Below, piece by piece: positions 1 to 8,291 of a stretch of 16,947 nucleotides of DNA. The translations under genes and the position numbers were made by a program. The DNA comes from CAG-611 sp964487215 (GTDB lineage Bacteria > Bacillota_I > Bacilli_A > RF39 > UBA660): contig CAZAPU010000014.1 of assembly GCA_964487215.1 (NCBI GenBank), forward strand, positions 1 to 16,947, given 5' to 3'. The notes below the pieces were generated by a model, which was given only the letters and a program-made list of their open reading frames with translations, did no database searches and had not been told where the DNA came from. The number at the start of each line of letters is the position of its first letter. Within the stretch, counting starts at the first letter, position 1.

Positions 1-126
1 GGCCCAACAGGCCCAACAGGAGCAACAGGATCTCAAGGTTTAATTGGTCCAACAGGACCAACAGGAGCAACAGGATCTCAGGGATTAATTGGTCCAACAG
101 GTCCAACAGGCCCAACCGGTCCAACT
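1..126 (+). repeat. Tandem 45-bp repeats coding for collagen triplets
   Basis: Two near-identical 45-bp units (1-45 and 46-90) each encode GPTGPTGATGSQGLI. A partial unit at 91-126 continues with four GPT triplets. The units differ mostly at synonymous third positions. More copies probably lie upstream of the window. Arrays like this change length by slippage or recombination and are hard to assemble from short reads. Confidence 0.9.
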
Positions 127-528
127 CCTGTGGTAGCTTTAGATAGTACTTTAGTTGATAATGATGGCGAACAAACGGTAACTGCAGGTTCTTTAGTTAA
201 TTTAGGTACTGTTATAAATATGACAGGAACTTCTGCGATATACACAGCACCAGATACTGTTAGCTTAGCAGCAGGTACATATTATATTCATTATGATGCA
301 TTAATAAGTAATACTAGTACAGCAGGAGATGTAGGAGCATCATTATTAATAAATGGTGTAGTTGCAAATAATGCTGCTGAGTATGTTCCAGCAACAACTA
401 CAGAAACTCAAATTTCTTTACAACATAGTTTAACAGTTACTAGTACTACATTAGTAACAATTCAAAATGCTTCAACTGTGTCAAATCAATTTCATGACTC
501 AAGTTTATTTGTTTTAAAAATAGGTTAG
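1..528 (+). CDS. Collagen-like surface protein, C-terminal part (5' end outside window)
   Basis: The reading frame is open from base 1, so the gene starts upstream. Residues 1-42 are Gly-X-Y collagen triplets rich in GPT and GAT, built from 45-bp repeats. A compact C-terminal domain of about 130 residues follows, rich in Thr, Ser, Ala and Val. It resembles the trimerising jelly-roll (BclA-C type) heads of exosporium and surface collagen-like proteins. Such proteins form trimeric filaments on spores or cells, and the Thr in GXT triplets is often O-glycosylated. The next gene, 9 bp downstream, is a glycosyltransferase, which fits that role. No LPxTG motif or C-terminal membrane segment is present. 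The BclA-C assignment is by overall resemblance, not a decisive motif. Confidence 0.8.
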   Translation, partial: GPTGPTGATGSQGLIGPTGPTGATGSQGLIGPTGPTGPTGPTPVVALDSTLVDNDGEQTVTAGSLVNLGTVINMTGTSAIYTAPDTVSLAAGTYYIHYDALISNTSTAGDVGASLLINGVVANNAAEYVPATTTETQISLQHSLTVTSTTLVTIQNASTVSNQFHDSSLFVLKIG

Positions 529-537
529 TTAATAAAT

Positions 538-1623
538 ATGACTAAATATAAAATATGTGTTTATGCAATATGTAAAAATGAAGAACAATTTGTTAATAGA
601 TGGTACAATTCAATGAAAGAAGCAGATGCTATATATGTATTAGATACAGGATCTACAGATAAAACAGTTTCATTATTACAAGAAAAAAATATTTTTGTTA
701 AAACAAAAATAATAGATCCATGGAGATTTGATGTGGCAAGAAATGAATCTCTTAATATGATAGACTCTGATTATGATATTTATGTGTGTACTGATTTAGA
801 TGAAGTATTTGAAAAAGGTTGGAGAAAACAACTAGAAAAAGTATGGAAAAAAGATACTAATAAATGTCAGTATATTTATAATTGGAGCATAGATGAACTT
901 AATAAACCTCTTGTATCGTTTTATTATGAAAAAATTCATGATAAGAACTATAAATGGATATATCCAGTTCATGAAGTATTAACTTCAAATTTAATAAATG
1001 AAAAAGTGGTAAAAACAGATAAAATAATATTGAATCATTATCCAAATAAAACAAAGTCTAGAAGCAGCTATTTAAAATTGTTAGAATTATCAGTTAAAGA
1101 AAATCCTGATAATGATAGAAATATGCATTATTTAGGAAGAGAATATATGTATTATAAAAAATGGAATGAATGTATTGATACTTTAATTAAACATTTATCT
1201 TTAAAAACTGCAACATGGAAAGATGAAAGATCTGCATCAATGAGATTTATTGCTAGAAGTTATATTAATTTAGGAAGATTTGAGGAAGCAAGAATGTGGT
1301 TAGATAAAGCAATAATTGAGACCCCTTACCTTCGAGATCATTTAGTAGAAAGGGCATTATTAGAATATCAATTAAATAATTTTGAAAATGTTATAAAGTA
1401 TTGTTTATTAGCATTAGAAATTGAAAGCCATGAAAAAACATATATTAATGAAGTTTTTAGTTGGGATAATACAATTTATGATTTATTATCAATTGCTTAT
1501 TATTATAAAGGTAATTATAAAGAATCGTTAAAAAATATTAATATAGCTATTTGTATGAATAGTAAAGATAAAAGATTATATAAAAATTTAGAAATAATAC
1601 AAGAAAAATATAAAGAGGAGTAA
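538..1623 (+). CDS. Family 2 (GT-A) glycosyltransferase with C-terminal TPR-like repeats
   Basis: The 361-residue protein opens with a GT-A fold signature: YAICKNEE near residues 9-16, the nucleotide-sugar motif DTGSTD at 36-41, and an acidic metal-binding motif TDLDE at 85-89. From about residue 165 to the end it is helical, with repeated Leu/Tyr/Ala patterns typical of TPR units. This architecture is common in small bacterial GT2 enzymes next to surface glycoproteins. The gene starts 9 bp after the collagen-like gene and has only a weak ribosome binding site, so translation may be coupled. The likely job, inferred from context, is O-glycosylation of the Thr-rich collagen triplets. No membrane segment is seen, so it should act in the cytoplasm. 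The sugar donor cannot be told. Confidence 0.85.
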   Translation: MTKYKICVYAICKNEEQFVNRWYNSMKEADAIYVLDTGSTDKTVSLLQEKNIFVKTKIIDPWRFDVARNESLNMIDSDYDIYVCTDLDEVFEKGWRKQLEKVWKKDTNKCQYIYNWSIDELNKPLVSFYYEKIHDKNYKWIYPVHEVLTSNLINEKVVKTDKIILNHYPNKTKSRSSYLKLLELSVKENPDNDRNMHYLGREYMYYKKWNECIDTLIKHLSLKTATWKDERSASMRFIARSYINLGRFEEARMWLDKAIIETPYLRDHLVERALLEYQLNNFENVIKYCLLALEIESHEKTYINEVFSWDNTIYDLLSIAYYYKGNYKESLKNINIAICMNSKDKRLYKNLEIIQEKYKEE

Positions 1624-1635
1624 TCCTCTTTTTGT
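1612..1635 (+). terminator. Rho-independent terminator after the glycosyltransferase
   Basis: AAAGAGGA (1612-1619) pairs with TCCTCTTT (1624-1631) around a four-base loop and is followed by a T-run. The stem overlaps the stop codon of the glycosyltransferase. It separates the surface-protein pair from the dcw cluster. Confidence 0.75.
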
Positions 1636-1682
1636 AAATTAATGTAAACTTGTAAAAAATGTAATTATTTTCATCTAAACTA

Positions 1683-1709
1683 TTTACAAATTATAATAAT
1701 TCATATAAA
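1683..1709 (+). promoter_or_regulatory. Putative promoter of the mraZ operon
   Basis: TTTACA at 1683-1688 can serve as -35 and TATAAA at 1704-1709 as -10. The 15-bp spacer is short. It lies just upstream of the MraZ-box array, where dcw promoters normally sit. In so AT-rich a region other pairings are possible, including TATAAT at 1692-1697. Confidence 0.4.
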
Positions 1710-1749
1710 ATAGTGGTAGACAGTGGATGATAGTGGTAGGAAGTGGTGA
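1710..1749 (+). promoter_or_regulatory. Four tandem AGTGG boxes: probable MraZ operator
   Basis: AGTGG occurs at 1712, 1722, 1732 and 1742, exactly one helical turn apart, giving four 10-bp direct repeats. MraZ is known to bind short G-rich direct repeats spaced about 10 bp in front of its own gene, with GTGG-type boxes in Mollicutes. The array sits between the presumed promoter and the mraZ start. Its last unit supplies the GGTGAT Shine-Dalgarno sequence, so bound MraZ could affect both transcription and access to the start. The sequence pattern is clear; autoregulation is inferred from the family. Confidence 0.8.
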
Positions 1750-1754
1750 TTATT

Positions 1755-2192
1755 ATGCTAATGGGTGAATTTCATCATAATATTGATGACAAATTAAGAA
1801 TGATAGTTCCTTCAAAGTTTCGCGATGAATTAGGAAAAAGTGTAGTCGTGACTAGAGGACTTGAAAACTGTTTATTTGTTTACTCTGAAGCAGAATGGTC
1901 TCAAATAGTTTCTAAATTAAAATCTCTACCATTCACTAAAAAGGATGCAAGAAGTTTCACCAGAATTTTCTTGTCAGGAGCCACTGTTTGTGAATTTGAT
2001 AAGCAAGGCAGAATAAAAATTACTTCACCATTAGCGAGTTACGCCGATTTAACAAAGGAATGTGTTGTAATCGGCGTAAATGATCGCTTAGAAATTTGGT
2101 CAGAAGAAAAATGGAACAATTATTTTAAAGACAATAAAGAAAACTTATCAGATGTAGCAGATCATTTATTTGAAGTAGATTTTGAATTGTAG
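1755..2192 (+). CDS. mraZ: Transcriptional regulator MraZ
   Basis: The 145-residue protein begins MLMGEFHHNIDDKLRM and carries the two expected AbrB-like SpoVT/MraZ repeats, the first around DDKLRMIVPSKFR and the second around DKQGRIKITSPL. MraZ is a nucleoid-associated regulator that binds its own operator and controls the dcw operon. I chose the ATG at 1755 because it matches the family N-terminus and lies 4 bp after GGTGAT. The frame also opens at GTG 1743, but that codon is within the operator repeats. It is followed 6 bp later by rsmH, as usual in Firmicutes. Confidence 0.95.
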   Translation: MLMGEFHHNIDDKLRMIVPSKFRDELGKSVVVTRGLENCLFVYSEAEWSQIVSKLKSLPFTKKDARSFTRIFLSGATVCEFDKQGRIKITSPLASYADLTKECVVIGVNDRLEIWSEEKWNNYFKDNKENLSDVADHLFEVDFEL

Positions 2193-2198
2193 GTTATT

Positions 2199-3128
2199 AT
2201 GGAAAAACATAAAAGTGTATTATTAGATGAATCAATTCAAGGTTTGAATATAAAAGAAGACGGCATTTATGTTGATATGACTTTGGGATTTGCTGGTCAT
2301 TCAAAGGAAATCTTAAAAAGAAATAAAAAGGGGTTTTTATTCGCCTTTGATAAAGATATAACTGCTTGTAATTATAGTAGAGAATTATTAAAAGAGATTG
2401 GTAACAATTTTAAAATATTTAATACTAGTAATAGTAATGTAAAAAAAATGTTAAAAGAAGAAGAAATTACGGCTGTAGATGGATTTTTATTTGATTTAGG
2501 AGTTTCTTCTGTGGAAATAGATACTGCAGAAAGAGGATTTAGCTATATGAAAGATTCTACTCTTGATATGAGAATGGATCAATCTGCTGAAAAAACTGCT
2601 TATACTGTAGTAAATGAATATTTTCTTGAAGATTTAATAAGAATTTTTAGAGATTATGGAGAAGAAAAATTTGCAACTAGAATAGCAAAAAAGATAATTG
2701 AACAACGAGATATAAAAAAAATTGAAACTACTTTTGAATTAGTAGATATTATATCTTCTTGTATTCCGTATAAGGAAAAAAGAAATTCTCATCCTGCAAA
2801 AAAAGTATTTCAGGCAATAAGAATAGAAGTAAATAATGAATTAGATGACTTTGAACAAGCATTGAAAGATTCCTTAGAATTACTTAATGTAAATGGATAT
2901 ATATGTGTTATTTCATTTCATTCATTAGAAGATAGAATTTGTAAAAAGATATTTAATTCAGTAAGTGAGGTTGATCCTTTTATAAAAGGATTACCTAATA
3001 TAGATAGTAATTTGTTACCTGATTTTGAGTTAGTAACAAAGAAACCAATAATTCCTAGTGATGCAGAAATACAAAATAATTCAAGAAGTAAATCTGCAAA
3101 ACTTAGAATAATAAAAAGAATAAAATAG
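2199..3128 (+). CDS. rsmH: 16S rRNA (cytosine-1402 N4) methyltransferase RsmH (MraW)
   Basis: The 309-residue protein has the full family signature: HKSVLLDE at residues 4-11, the SAM-binding loop VDMTLGFAGHS at 25-35, DLGVSS at 99-104, RGFSY at 112-116, LDMRMD at 122-127, then HPAKKVFQAIRIEVN and ISFHSLEDR, and the C-terminal SRSKSAKLR. It N4-methylates C1402 of 16S rRNA in the ribosomal decoding centre using S-adenosylmethionine. Length is normal. It lies between mraZ and the FtsL-like gene, the standard dcw order. Nothing is missing. Confidence 0.97.
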   Translation: MEKHKSVLLDESIQGLNIKEDGIYVDMTLGFAGHSKEILKRNKKGFLFAFDKDITACNYSRELLKEIGNNFKIFNTSNSNVKKMLKEEEITAVDGFLFDLGVSSVEIDTAERGFSYMKDSTLDMRMDQSAEKTAYTVVNEYFLEDLIRIFRDYGEEKFATRIAKKIIEQRDIKKIETTFELVDIISSCIPYKEKRNSHPAKKVFQAIRIEVNNELDDFEQALKDSLELLNVNGYICVISFHSLEDRICKKIFNSVSEVDPFIKGLPNIDSNLLPDFELVTKKPIIPSDAEIQNNSRSKSAKLRIIKRIK

Positions 3129-3144
3129 GGTTGGAGATGACAAA

Positions 3145-3435
3145 ATGAGAAAGACAAAGAAAAAATTAAAATTAACAAAGGGTGAAAGATTTATTTATAT
3201 CTTTACAATTATTTTATTGTTGTCTTTTCCATTCTTATCAGTTTTTTCTAAATCACATTTATCACAAGTGAATTATGAAGTTGAAGAGGTAAAAGAAGAA
3301 ATAAGTGGTCAAGCCAAAACTAATGAAAGTTTACAAATGAAAATAAATGAATTAGCTTCATTAGAAAATTTAGAAACCGTTGCGAAAGAGATGGGATTAA
3401 GTTATACTTATAATAGTGTAAAAACAGTTGAATAA
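3145..3435 (+). CDS. ftsL: FtsL-like cell division protein
   Basis: This 96-residue protein has a basic cytoplasmic N-terminus, one membrane segment at about residues 16-36 and a short coiled coil after it (about 40-75), ending with an ENLETVAKEMGL-type segment. That layout and size match FtsL, the bitopic partner of FtsB/DivIC and FtsQ/DivIB that activates septal peptidoglycan synthesis. FtsL diverges strongly, so the call rests on topology and position between rsmH and a class B PBP. A GGAGATGA ribosome binding site precedes the start. Confidence 0.85.
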   Translation: MRKTKKKLKLTKGERFIYIFTIILLLSFPFLSVFSKSHLSQVNYEVEEVKEEISGQAKTNESLQMKINELASLENLETVAKEMGLSYTYNSVKTVE

Positions 3436-3448
3436 GTAGGTGAAAGAA

Positions 3449-5581
3449 ATGAATAAAAGCAGAAACAATATAAAATTTAGTAAAATATTTATTGTTTTAG
3501 CTTTTTTTTGTTTTGGATTATTAGTTTATAGAGTTGGTTTTTTAACTACTGCTACAATAGTTGATGGTAGAAATATAAAAGAATTTGCAACAGCTAGAAG
3601 TGTTTATGAAAATACTATATTTGCAAAAAGAGGAAACATTTATGATAATAATGGCGATATTCTAGCACAAAATGTTTCGTCATATACATTAATTGCTTAT
3701 CTTGATCCATCAAGAAGTGAAGGAGAAAGTAAACTATATCATGTAAAGGATAAAGAAAAAACTGCAACAGCATTAGCTACTGTAATAAAACTAACAAAAG
3801 AAGAAATATTAGAAATATTAAATCAAGATGATTTATATCAAGTTGAATTTGGTTTTGCAGGTAAAAATTTAACTGAAATAGAAAAAGAACAGATCGAATC
3901 TTTAAATTTACCTGGAATTGATTTTATTGAATCACAAAAAAGATATTATCCTAATGGTGATTTTGCTTCCTATGCAATTGGATATGCTAAAAAAAATGAA
4001 GAGGAAACAATAGAAGGTGAACTTGGCCTTGAATCATTATTAGATGAACAATTAAGAGGAACAAATGGTTTTACTTCTTATCAAGTAGATGTAAATGGTT
4101 ATAAAATACCAAATACGAAGGAATATACAGTACCTTCTGAAGATGGAGATAATGTTTATTTAACGATTGATTCAAATATACAATTTTTTATTGAACAAGC
4201 AATAGAAGATGCTGAAAGTAAATATGATTTTGAATGGATGACAATTGTAGTAGCAGATGCTAAAACAGGTGCAATACTTGGTTCAACTCAAAGACCATCA
4301 TATGATCCAAATGTTTTAGATATTGAAAACTACATAGATCTTACTGTATCAGAACCATATGAACCAGGCTCAATTATGAAGATATATACTTATATGGCAG
4401 CAATGGAAGCAGGTACTTATGATGGTAATAAGACATTTACATCAGGATCTTATAAAGTTGATGAACAAACAACTATAAATGATTGGAACAGATATGGTTG
4501 GGGAGATATTACTTATGATCAAGGATTTCAAGCATCATCAAATGTTGGTGTTATTAATATAATAGATAATTTTATTAATAAAACTATTCTTTATGATTAT
4601 TTTAAAAGAATTGGTTTTGGAATAAAAACAGGCATTACTTTACCAAATGAGCAAACCGGTAAAATTAAATTTACTTATAAATCCGAAATATATAATGCGG
4701 GATTTGGACAAGGTATAACAACAACTCCAATGCAACATATTCAAGCTTTAACAGCTATTGCAAATGATGGTGTAATGTTACAACCATATATAATAAGTAA
4801 AGTAACTGATAGTAAAAATAATCTTATTTATGAAGGAAAAAGAGAAGAACTTGCAACAGTTGCTACTCATGAAACAGTAGGAAAAATTAAAGACTTAATG
4901 TATTTAACAGTAAATGGTGATTTCCCTGCTGCAACTGGTACAGTTTATAAATTAGATGGATATGATTTAATTGGAAAAACAGGAACAGCTCAACTTGTTA
5001 ATCCAAATAATGGTCAGTATTATACGGATGAATATAATTCTACTAGATCATTTGTAGGTATCTGGCCAAAAGATAATCCTGAAGTAATAATTTATGCATC
5101 AGTAAAAAAATCAGCTAGTGGTTCTTATCCATTAATTAATTCAGTACAAACAACAGTTCAAAATGTAAGTAAATATTTAAATATATTTAAAGCAACTGGA
5201 GCAGAAATAATTGAAAATACAACAGCAGAAAATTATTTAAACAAAGAGGTAAAGGTAATAGAACCAAAACTAAAGGAACAAAAAATAAACTATATTATTA
5301 TTGGATCTGGTAATAAAATTATTGATCAATATCCCAATAAAGGTTATTTGTTAGGACAAAATGATAAACTAATATTAATAACAAATGGAACAGATTATAA
5401 ACTACCAGATTTAAGTAATTATAGTAAGACAACCGTAAGAGCTATTTGTAATCTATTAAGTTTAGATTGTACTTATGATGGATATGGATATGCTTATTCT
5501 CAAAGTATTCCTATAAATACAGTAATAAAAGAAAAAGATAAATTAACAGTGTCATTTAAAGAAATTTATAATACTGAATAA
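3449..5581 (+). CDS. Class B penicillin-binding protein, FtsI/SpoVD type, with PASTA-like C-terminus
   Basis: This is a D,D-transpeptidase that cross-links peptidoglycan during division or sporulation. Counting from the ATG at 3449 (710 residues), there is one membrane anchor at about 13-33, a PBP dimerisation domain, and a transpeptidase domain with SIMK (Ser308, Lys311), SSN (363-365) and KTGT (510-513). The last 130 residues look like PASTA units, as in SpoVD and PBP2x-type proteins. I preferred ATG 3449 over GTG 3440 because AGGTGA at 3438-3443 is correctly spaced for it. It sits where ftsI or spoVD normally lies, and a second PBP gene of the same class follows 1.7 kb downstream. Whether it is the division or the sporulation enzyme cannot be decided. 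Confidence 0.92.
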   Translation: MNKSRNNIKFSKIFIVLAFFCFGLLVYRVGFLTTATIVDGRNIKEFATARSVYENTIFAKRGNIYDNNGDILAQNVSSYTLIAYLDPSRSEGESKLYHVKDKEKTATALATVIKLTKEEILEILNQDDLYQVEFGFAGKNLTEIEKEQIESLNLPGIDFIESQKRYYPNGDFASYAIGYAKKNEEETIEGELGLESLLDEQLRGTNGFTSYQVDVNGYKIPNTKEYTVPSEDGDNVYLTIDSNIQFFIEQAIEDAESKYDFEWMTIVVADAKTGAILGSTQRPSYDPNVLDIENYIDLTVSEPYEPGSIMKIYTYMAAMEAGTYDGNKTFTSGSYKVDEQTTINDWNRYGWGDITYDQGFQASSNVGVINIIDNFINKTILYDYFKRIGFGIKTGITLPNEQTGKIKFTYKSEIYNAGFGQGITTTPMQHIQALTAIANDGVMLQPYIISKVTDSKNNLIYEGKREELATVATHETVGKIKDLMYLTVNGDFPAATGTVYKLDGYDLIGKTGTAQLVNPNNGQYYTDEYNSTRSFVGIWPKDNPEVIIYASVKKSASGSYPLINSVQTTVQNVSKYLNIFKATGAEIIENTTAENYLNKEVKVIEPKLKEQKINYIIIGSGNKIIDQYPNKGYLLGQNDKLILITNGTDYKLPDLSNYSKTTVRAICNLLSLDCTYDGYGYAYSQSIPINTVIKEKDKLTVSFKEIYNTE

Positions 5582-5588
5582 AGATTTA

Positions 5589-5597
5589 TGCTATAAT
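5589..5597 (+). promoter_or_regulatory. Extended -10 promoter for trpS
   Basis: TGCTATAAT is a perfect extended -10 (TGnTATAAT), 19 bp before the trpS start codon. No good -35 is visible, which extended -10 promoters tolerate. The leader would be very short, leaving no room for a T-box. Confidence 0.55.
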
Positions 5598-5616
5598 TAG
5601 AAAAGGAAGTGATATT

Positions 5617-6690
5617 ATGAAAAAAGTTATATTAACAGGAGAAAGACCAACAGGACCACTACATATTGGTCATTATGTTGGTGCTTTAATGAAAAGAGTA
5701 GAATTACAAAATACTAATGAATATGATATATATGTATTAATAGCAGATTTACAAGCATTAACTGATAATTTTGAAAAACCAGAAAAAATAAGAGAAAATA
5801 TCTTAGAAGTTGTATTAGATAATTTAGCAGTAGGAATTGATCCTAATAAAGTTACTTTTGTATTACAATCACAAATACCTGCTTTATATCATATACCTAT
5901 GTTTTATGCTAATCTTGTAAGTCAAGCTAGATTAGAAAGAAATCCAACAGTAAAAAGTGAAATAAAACTAAGAGGTTTTTCAAAATCAATACCAGTTGGT
6001 TTTGTAAATTATCCTATATCACAAGCAGCTGATATTACAGCATTTAAAGCAACAGATGTTCCAGTTGGTGATGATCAATTACCAATGATAGAACAAACTA
6101 GAGAAATAGTAGAAACATTTAATAGAATATATAAAAAAGATATACTTGTAATGCCGAAAGCTGTTCTACCAGATAATGATAATTGTAAAAGATTACCTGG
6201 TACTGATGGAAATGCAAAAATGGGTAAATCTTTAGGTAATTGTATATACTTAAAAGATGATGAAGAAACAATTAAGAAAAAAGTAATGAGTATGTATACA
6301 GATCCAAATCATATAAAAGTAGAAGATCCTGGTCAAATAGAAGGAAATACAGTATTTACTTATTTGGATTGTTTTGCAAAAGATGAAGATTTCGAAAAAT
6401 ATTTACCTGAGTATAAAAATTTAAATGAATTAAAAGAAAAATATAAAAAAGGTGGACTTGGTGATGTAGTAATTAAAAAGTTCTTAAACAATATTCTTCA
6501 AGATGAATTAAGACCAATTAGAGAAAAAAGAAAATATTACGAAGAAAGAAAAAATGAAGTTTTTGATATGTTAGAAGAGCATGCCAAAAAAGCTACTGAA
6601 TATACAAATAAAACTTTAGAAGAAATAAAAACTGTAATAGGTATAAATTATTTTAATGATCAAGATTTTAAAGATAAGTATTTAAAATAA
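5617..6690 (+). CDS. trpS: Tryptophanyl-tRNA synthetase
   Basis: This class I aminoacyl-tRNA synthetase charges tRNA-Trp. The ATP-binding HIGH motif is intact (PLHIGHY, His16 to His19) and the KMSKS loop reads KMGKS at 201-205, a common TrpRS variant. Other family features are the N-terminal GERPTGPLHIGH opening and GDDQ at about residues 151-154. At 357 residues it is slightly longer than typical bacterial TrpRS. It has its own extended -10 promoter and an AAGGAAGTGAT ribosome binding site. Its position between two PBP genes is unusual. Confidence 0.96.
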   Translation: MKKVILTGERPTGPLHIGHYVGALMKRVELQNTNEYDIYVLIADLQALTDNFEKPEKIRENILEVVLDNLAVGIDPNKVTFVLQSQIPALYHIPMFYANLVSQARLERNPTVKSEIKLRGFSKSIPVGFVNYPISQAADITAFKATDVPVGDDQLPMIEQTREIVETFNRIYKKDILVMPKAVLPDNDNCKRLPGTDGNAKMGKSLGNCIYLKDDEETIKKKVMSMYTDPNHIKVEDPGQIEGNTVFTYLDCFAKDEDFEKYLPEYKNLNELKEKYKKGGLGDVVIKKFLNNILQDELRPIREKRKYYEERKNEVFDMLEEHAKKATEYTNKTLEEIKTVIGINYFNDQDFKDKYLK

Positions 6691-6747
6691 TTATTTGTTT
6701 AATATAAGCAATTTAAATCATACTAATAATATTGAAAGGATGATATT

Positions 6748-7254
6748 ATGTATTATTTAAATTGTTTTTTTCTTTATTCAATATTTGGTTTTGGTTTAGA
6801 AACAATATGGGCAATAATAACAAAGAGTGGATTTAAAAGTGGCTTTTTATACGGACCATGGACTCCAATATATGGTATAGGAGCAGTAATAATTCTTTTG
6901 CTTTCAAAATATTTCTTTATGAATCTACATATGCCAAGATGGATTGAAACTATTATTGTATTTTTTATACTTGCGATTTTCTTAACATGTATAGAACTTC
7001 TTGGTGGAATTGCAATAGAAAAAATATTTAATACTACTTTTTGGAATTATTCTAATAATAAATTAAGTATTGGAAAATATATATCATTAAATATGACTTT
7101 TATTTGGGGTGTAATATCTATCTTATTTATTTATGTAATACATCCTTTAATAGATAAATTCATCAATAAAATACCTTTACCTATAACAATAATAATTAGT
7201 TTATTATTTATTAGTGATTTTATTTTTACTATGATTAATGGAATAAAAAAATAA
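6748..7254 (+). CDS. CmpB-family (putative ABC-transporter type IV) membrane protein
   Basis: The 168-residue protein is almost entirely hydrophobic, with about five membrane segments (roughly 2-24, 35-57, 66-92, 110-133 and 142-163). The YSIFGFGLETIWA start, the FLYGPWTPIYGIG loop and the acidic IELLGG motif in the third segment are typical of the PF06541 family. That family is named as a putative ABC transporter, but its function is not established, and there is no ATPase partner here. AAAGGATGAT precedes the start. It may share transcripts with the downstream PBP gene. Confidence 0.75.
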   Translation: MYYLNCFFLYSIFGFGLETIWAIITKSGFKSGFLYGPWTPIYGIGAVIILLLSKYFFMNLHMPRWIETIIVFFILAIFLTCIELLGGIAIEKIFNTTFWNYSNNKLSIGKYISLNMTFIWGVISILFIYVIHPLIDKFINKIPLPITIIISLLFISDFIFTMINGIKK

Positions 7255-7296
7255 AAGATTTTATAAATAAAAACATATAATTAAATGGTGAATTAT

Positions 7297-8223
7297 ATGT
7301 TTCAGAAAAAAACAAATGAAAGAATTAGATTTTTATTATTAGTATTTATTTTATTATTTTTAATTGTGTTAATTAAAATTATTTATATTCAAACAATTTC
7401 TTATGAAAAATTAGAAAAAATGGCTGATGATCTTTGGAGTAGGGAACTTCCAATAACAGCAGAAAGAGGGAAAATACTAGATAGAAATGGAGTGGTTTTA
7501 GCTGATAATATTACAACTACAGCTTTAATGATTGTTCCAAATCAAATAAAAGATCCTGTAAAAGTAAGTCAAGTCCTCAGTGAAATATTAAATGTTTCAT
7601 ATGATGAAATGTATAATCATATAACAAAAAATACTTCTATTGAAAGAATTCATCCAGAAGGAAGAAACTTAAGTAGTGAAGTTGCAGAAAAAATAAATAA
7701 TTATAGTTTTCCTGGTGTATATTTGGTTAAAGAATCAAAAAGATATTATCCCTATGAAGATTTACTTTCTCATGTAATTGGTTTTGTGGGAATTGATAAT
7801 CAAGGCTTATCAGGAATAGAACTCGCATATGATTCGTATTTAACTGGTGAAAATGGATTTATAAAATATTATAGTGATGGCAAAGGAAATAAACTAGAAT
7901 TAAACGATGTTTATGTTCCATCAGAAGCTGGTATGGATGTTATGTTAACTATTGATTATAATATTCAAAGTTCGATTGAAAGGGAATTAAATAATATAGT
8001 ATCAATGTTTAATCCTGATTCAGTTTTAGCAATAGCGATGAATCCAAATACTGGTGAAGTATTAGGCATGAGTAGTAGACCAAATTTTGATTCCAATAAT
8101 TATAAAAATTATAATATGGAGACATTATCTAGAAATTTACCAATATGGTCTACATATGAACCGGGTTCTACTTTTAAAAACATTGATACCATTTCAACAT
8201 TACACATAGTTTACATTAAATGA
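7297..8223 (+). pseudogene. Second class B PBP gene, 5' part, interrupted by the mobile element
   Basis: The frame encodes a membrane anchor (about residues 13-33), a dimerisation domain with GVYLVKESKRYYP and HVIGFVG motifs, and the start of the transpeptidase domain up to the catalytic motif STFK (Ser291, Lys294). Directly after the Lys codon (8176-8178) the host sequence is replaced by element DNA, which adds 14 foreign residues and a TGA. The missing continuation resumes at 15397. As it stands the product keeps the catalytic Ser and Lys but lacks SxN and KTG and should be inactive. I chose ATG 7297 because GGTGAA lies just before it; ATG 7285 has no Shine-Dalgarno. It is a paralogue of the intact PBP at 3449. 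Confidence 0.92.
8167..8179 (+). repeat. attL core (left direct repeat)
   Basis: TCTACTTTTAAAA encodes Ser-Thr-Phe-Lys of the PBP active site and is repeated exactly at 15385. Just inside the element is GATACC at 8185-8190, which mirrors GGTATC at 15381-15386 next to attR. This marks the right arm of the original attP. Confidence 0.85.
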
Positions 8224-8251
8224 AAAAAATTATATATTAATAATTAAAATA

Positions 8252-8260
8252 TGATATAAT
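8252..8260 (+). promoter_or_regulatory. Extended -10 promoter of the cargo operon
   Basis: TGATATAAT is a perfect extended -10. It lies inside the element about 70 bp from attL and 31 bp before the start of the first cargo gene, so the cargo carries its own promoter. A strong Shine-Dalgarno, GAAGGGAG (8276-8283), follows. No convincing -35 is visible. Confidence 0.65.
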
Positions 8261-8291
8261 AATAATGAAAATATAGAAGGGAGAAAAAATC

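Noticed and set aside
1631..1690. Inverted repeat TTTGTAAAT / ATTTACAAA upstream of mraZ
   Set aside because: Nine AT-rich bases about 40 bp apart are expected by chance at this composition.
2918..3178. Minus-strand open frame of 86 codons opposite rsmH/ftsL
   Set aside because: It lies opposite conserved rsmH, has no ribosome binding site and reflects AT-rich codon bias.
8221..8240. TGA read as tryptophan (Mollicute code)
   Set aside because: Tryptophan is coded by TGG throughout, and the small recombinase partner gene ends properly in TGA, so the standard code fits.
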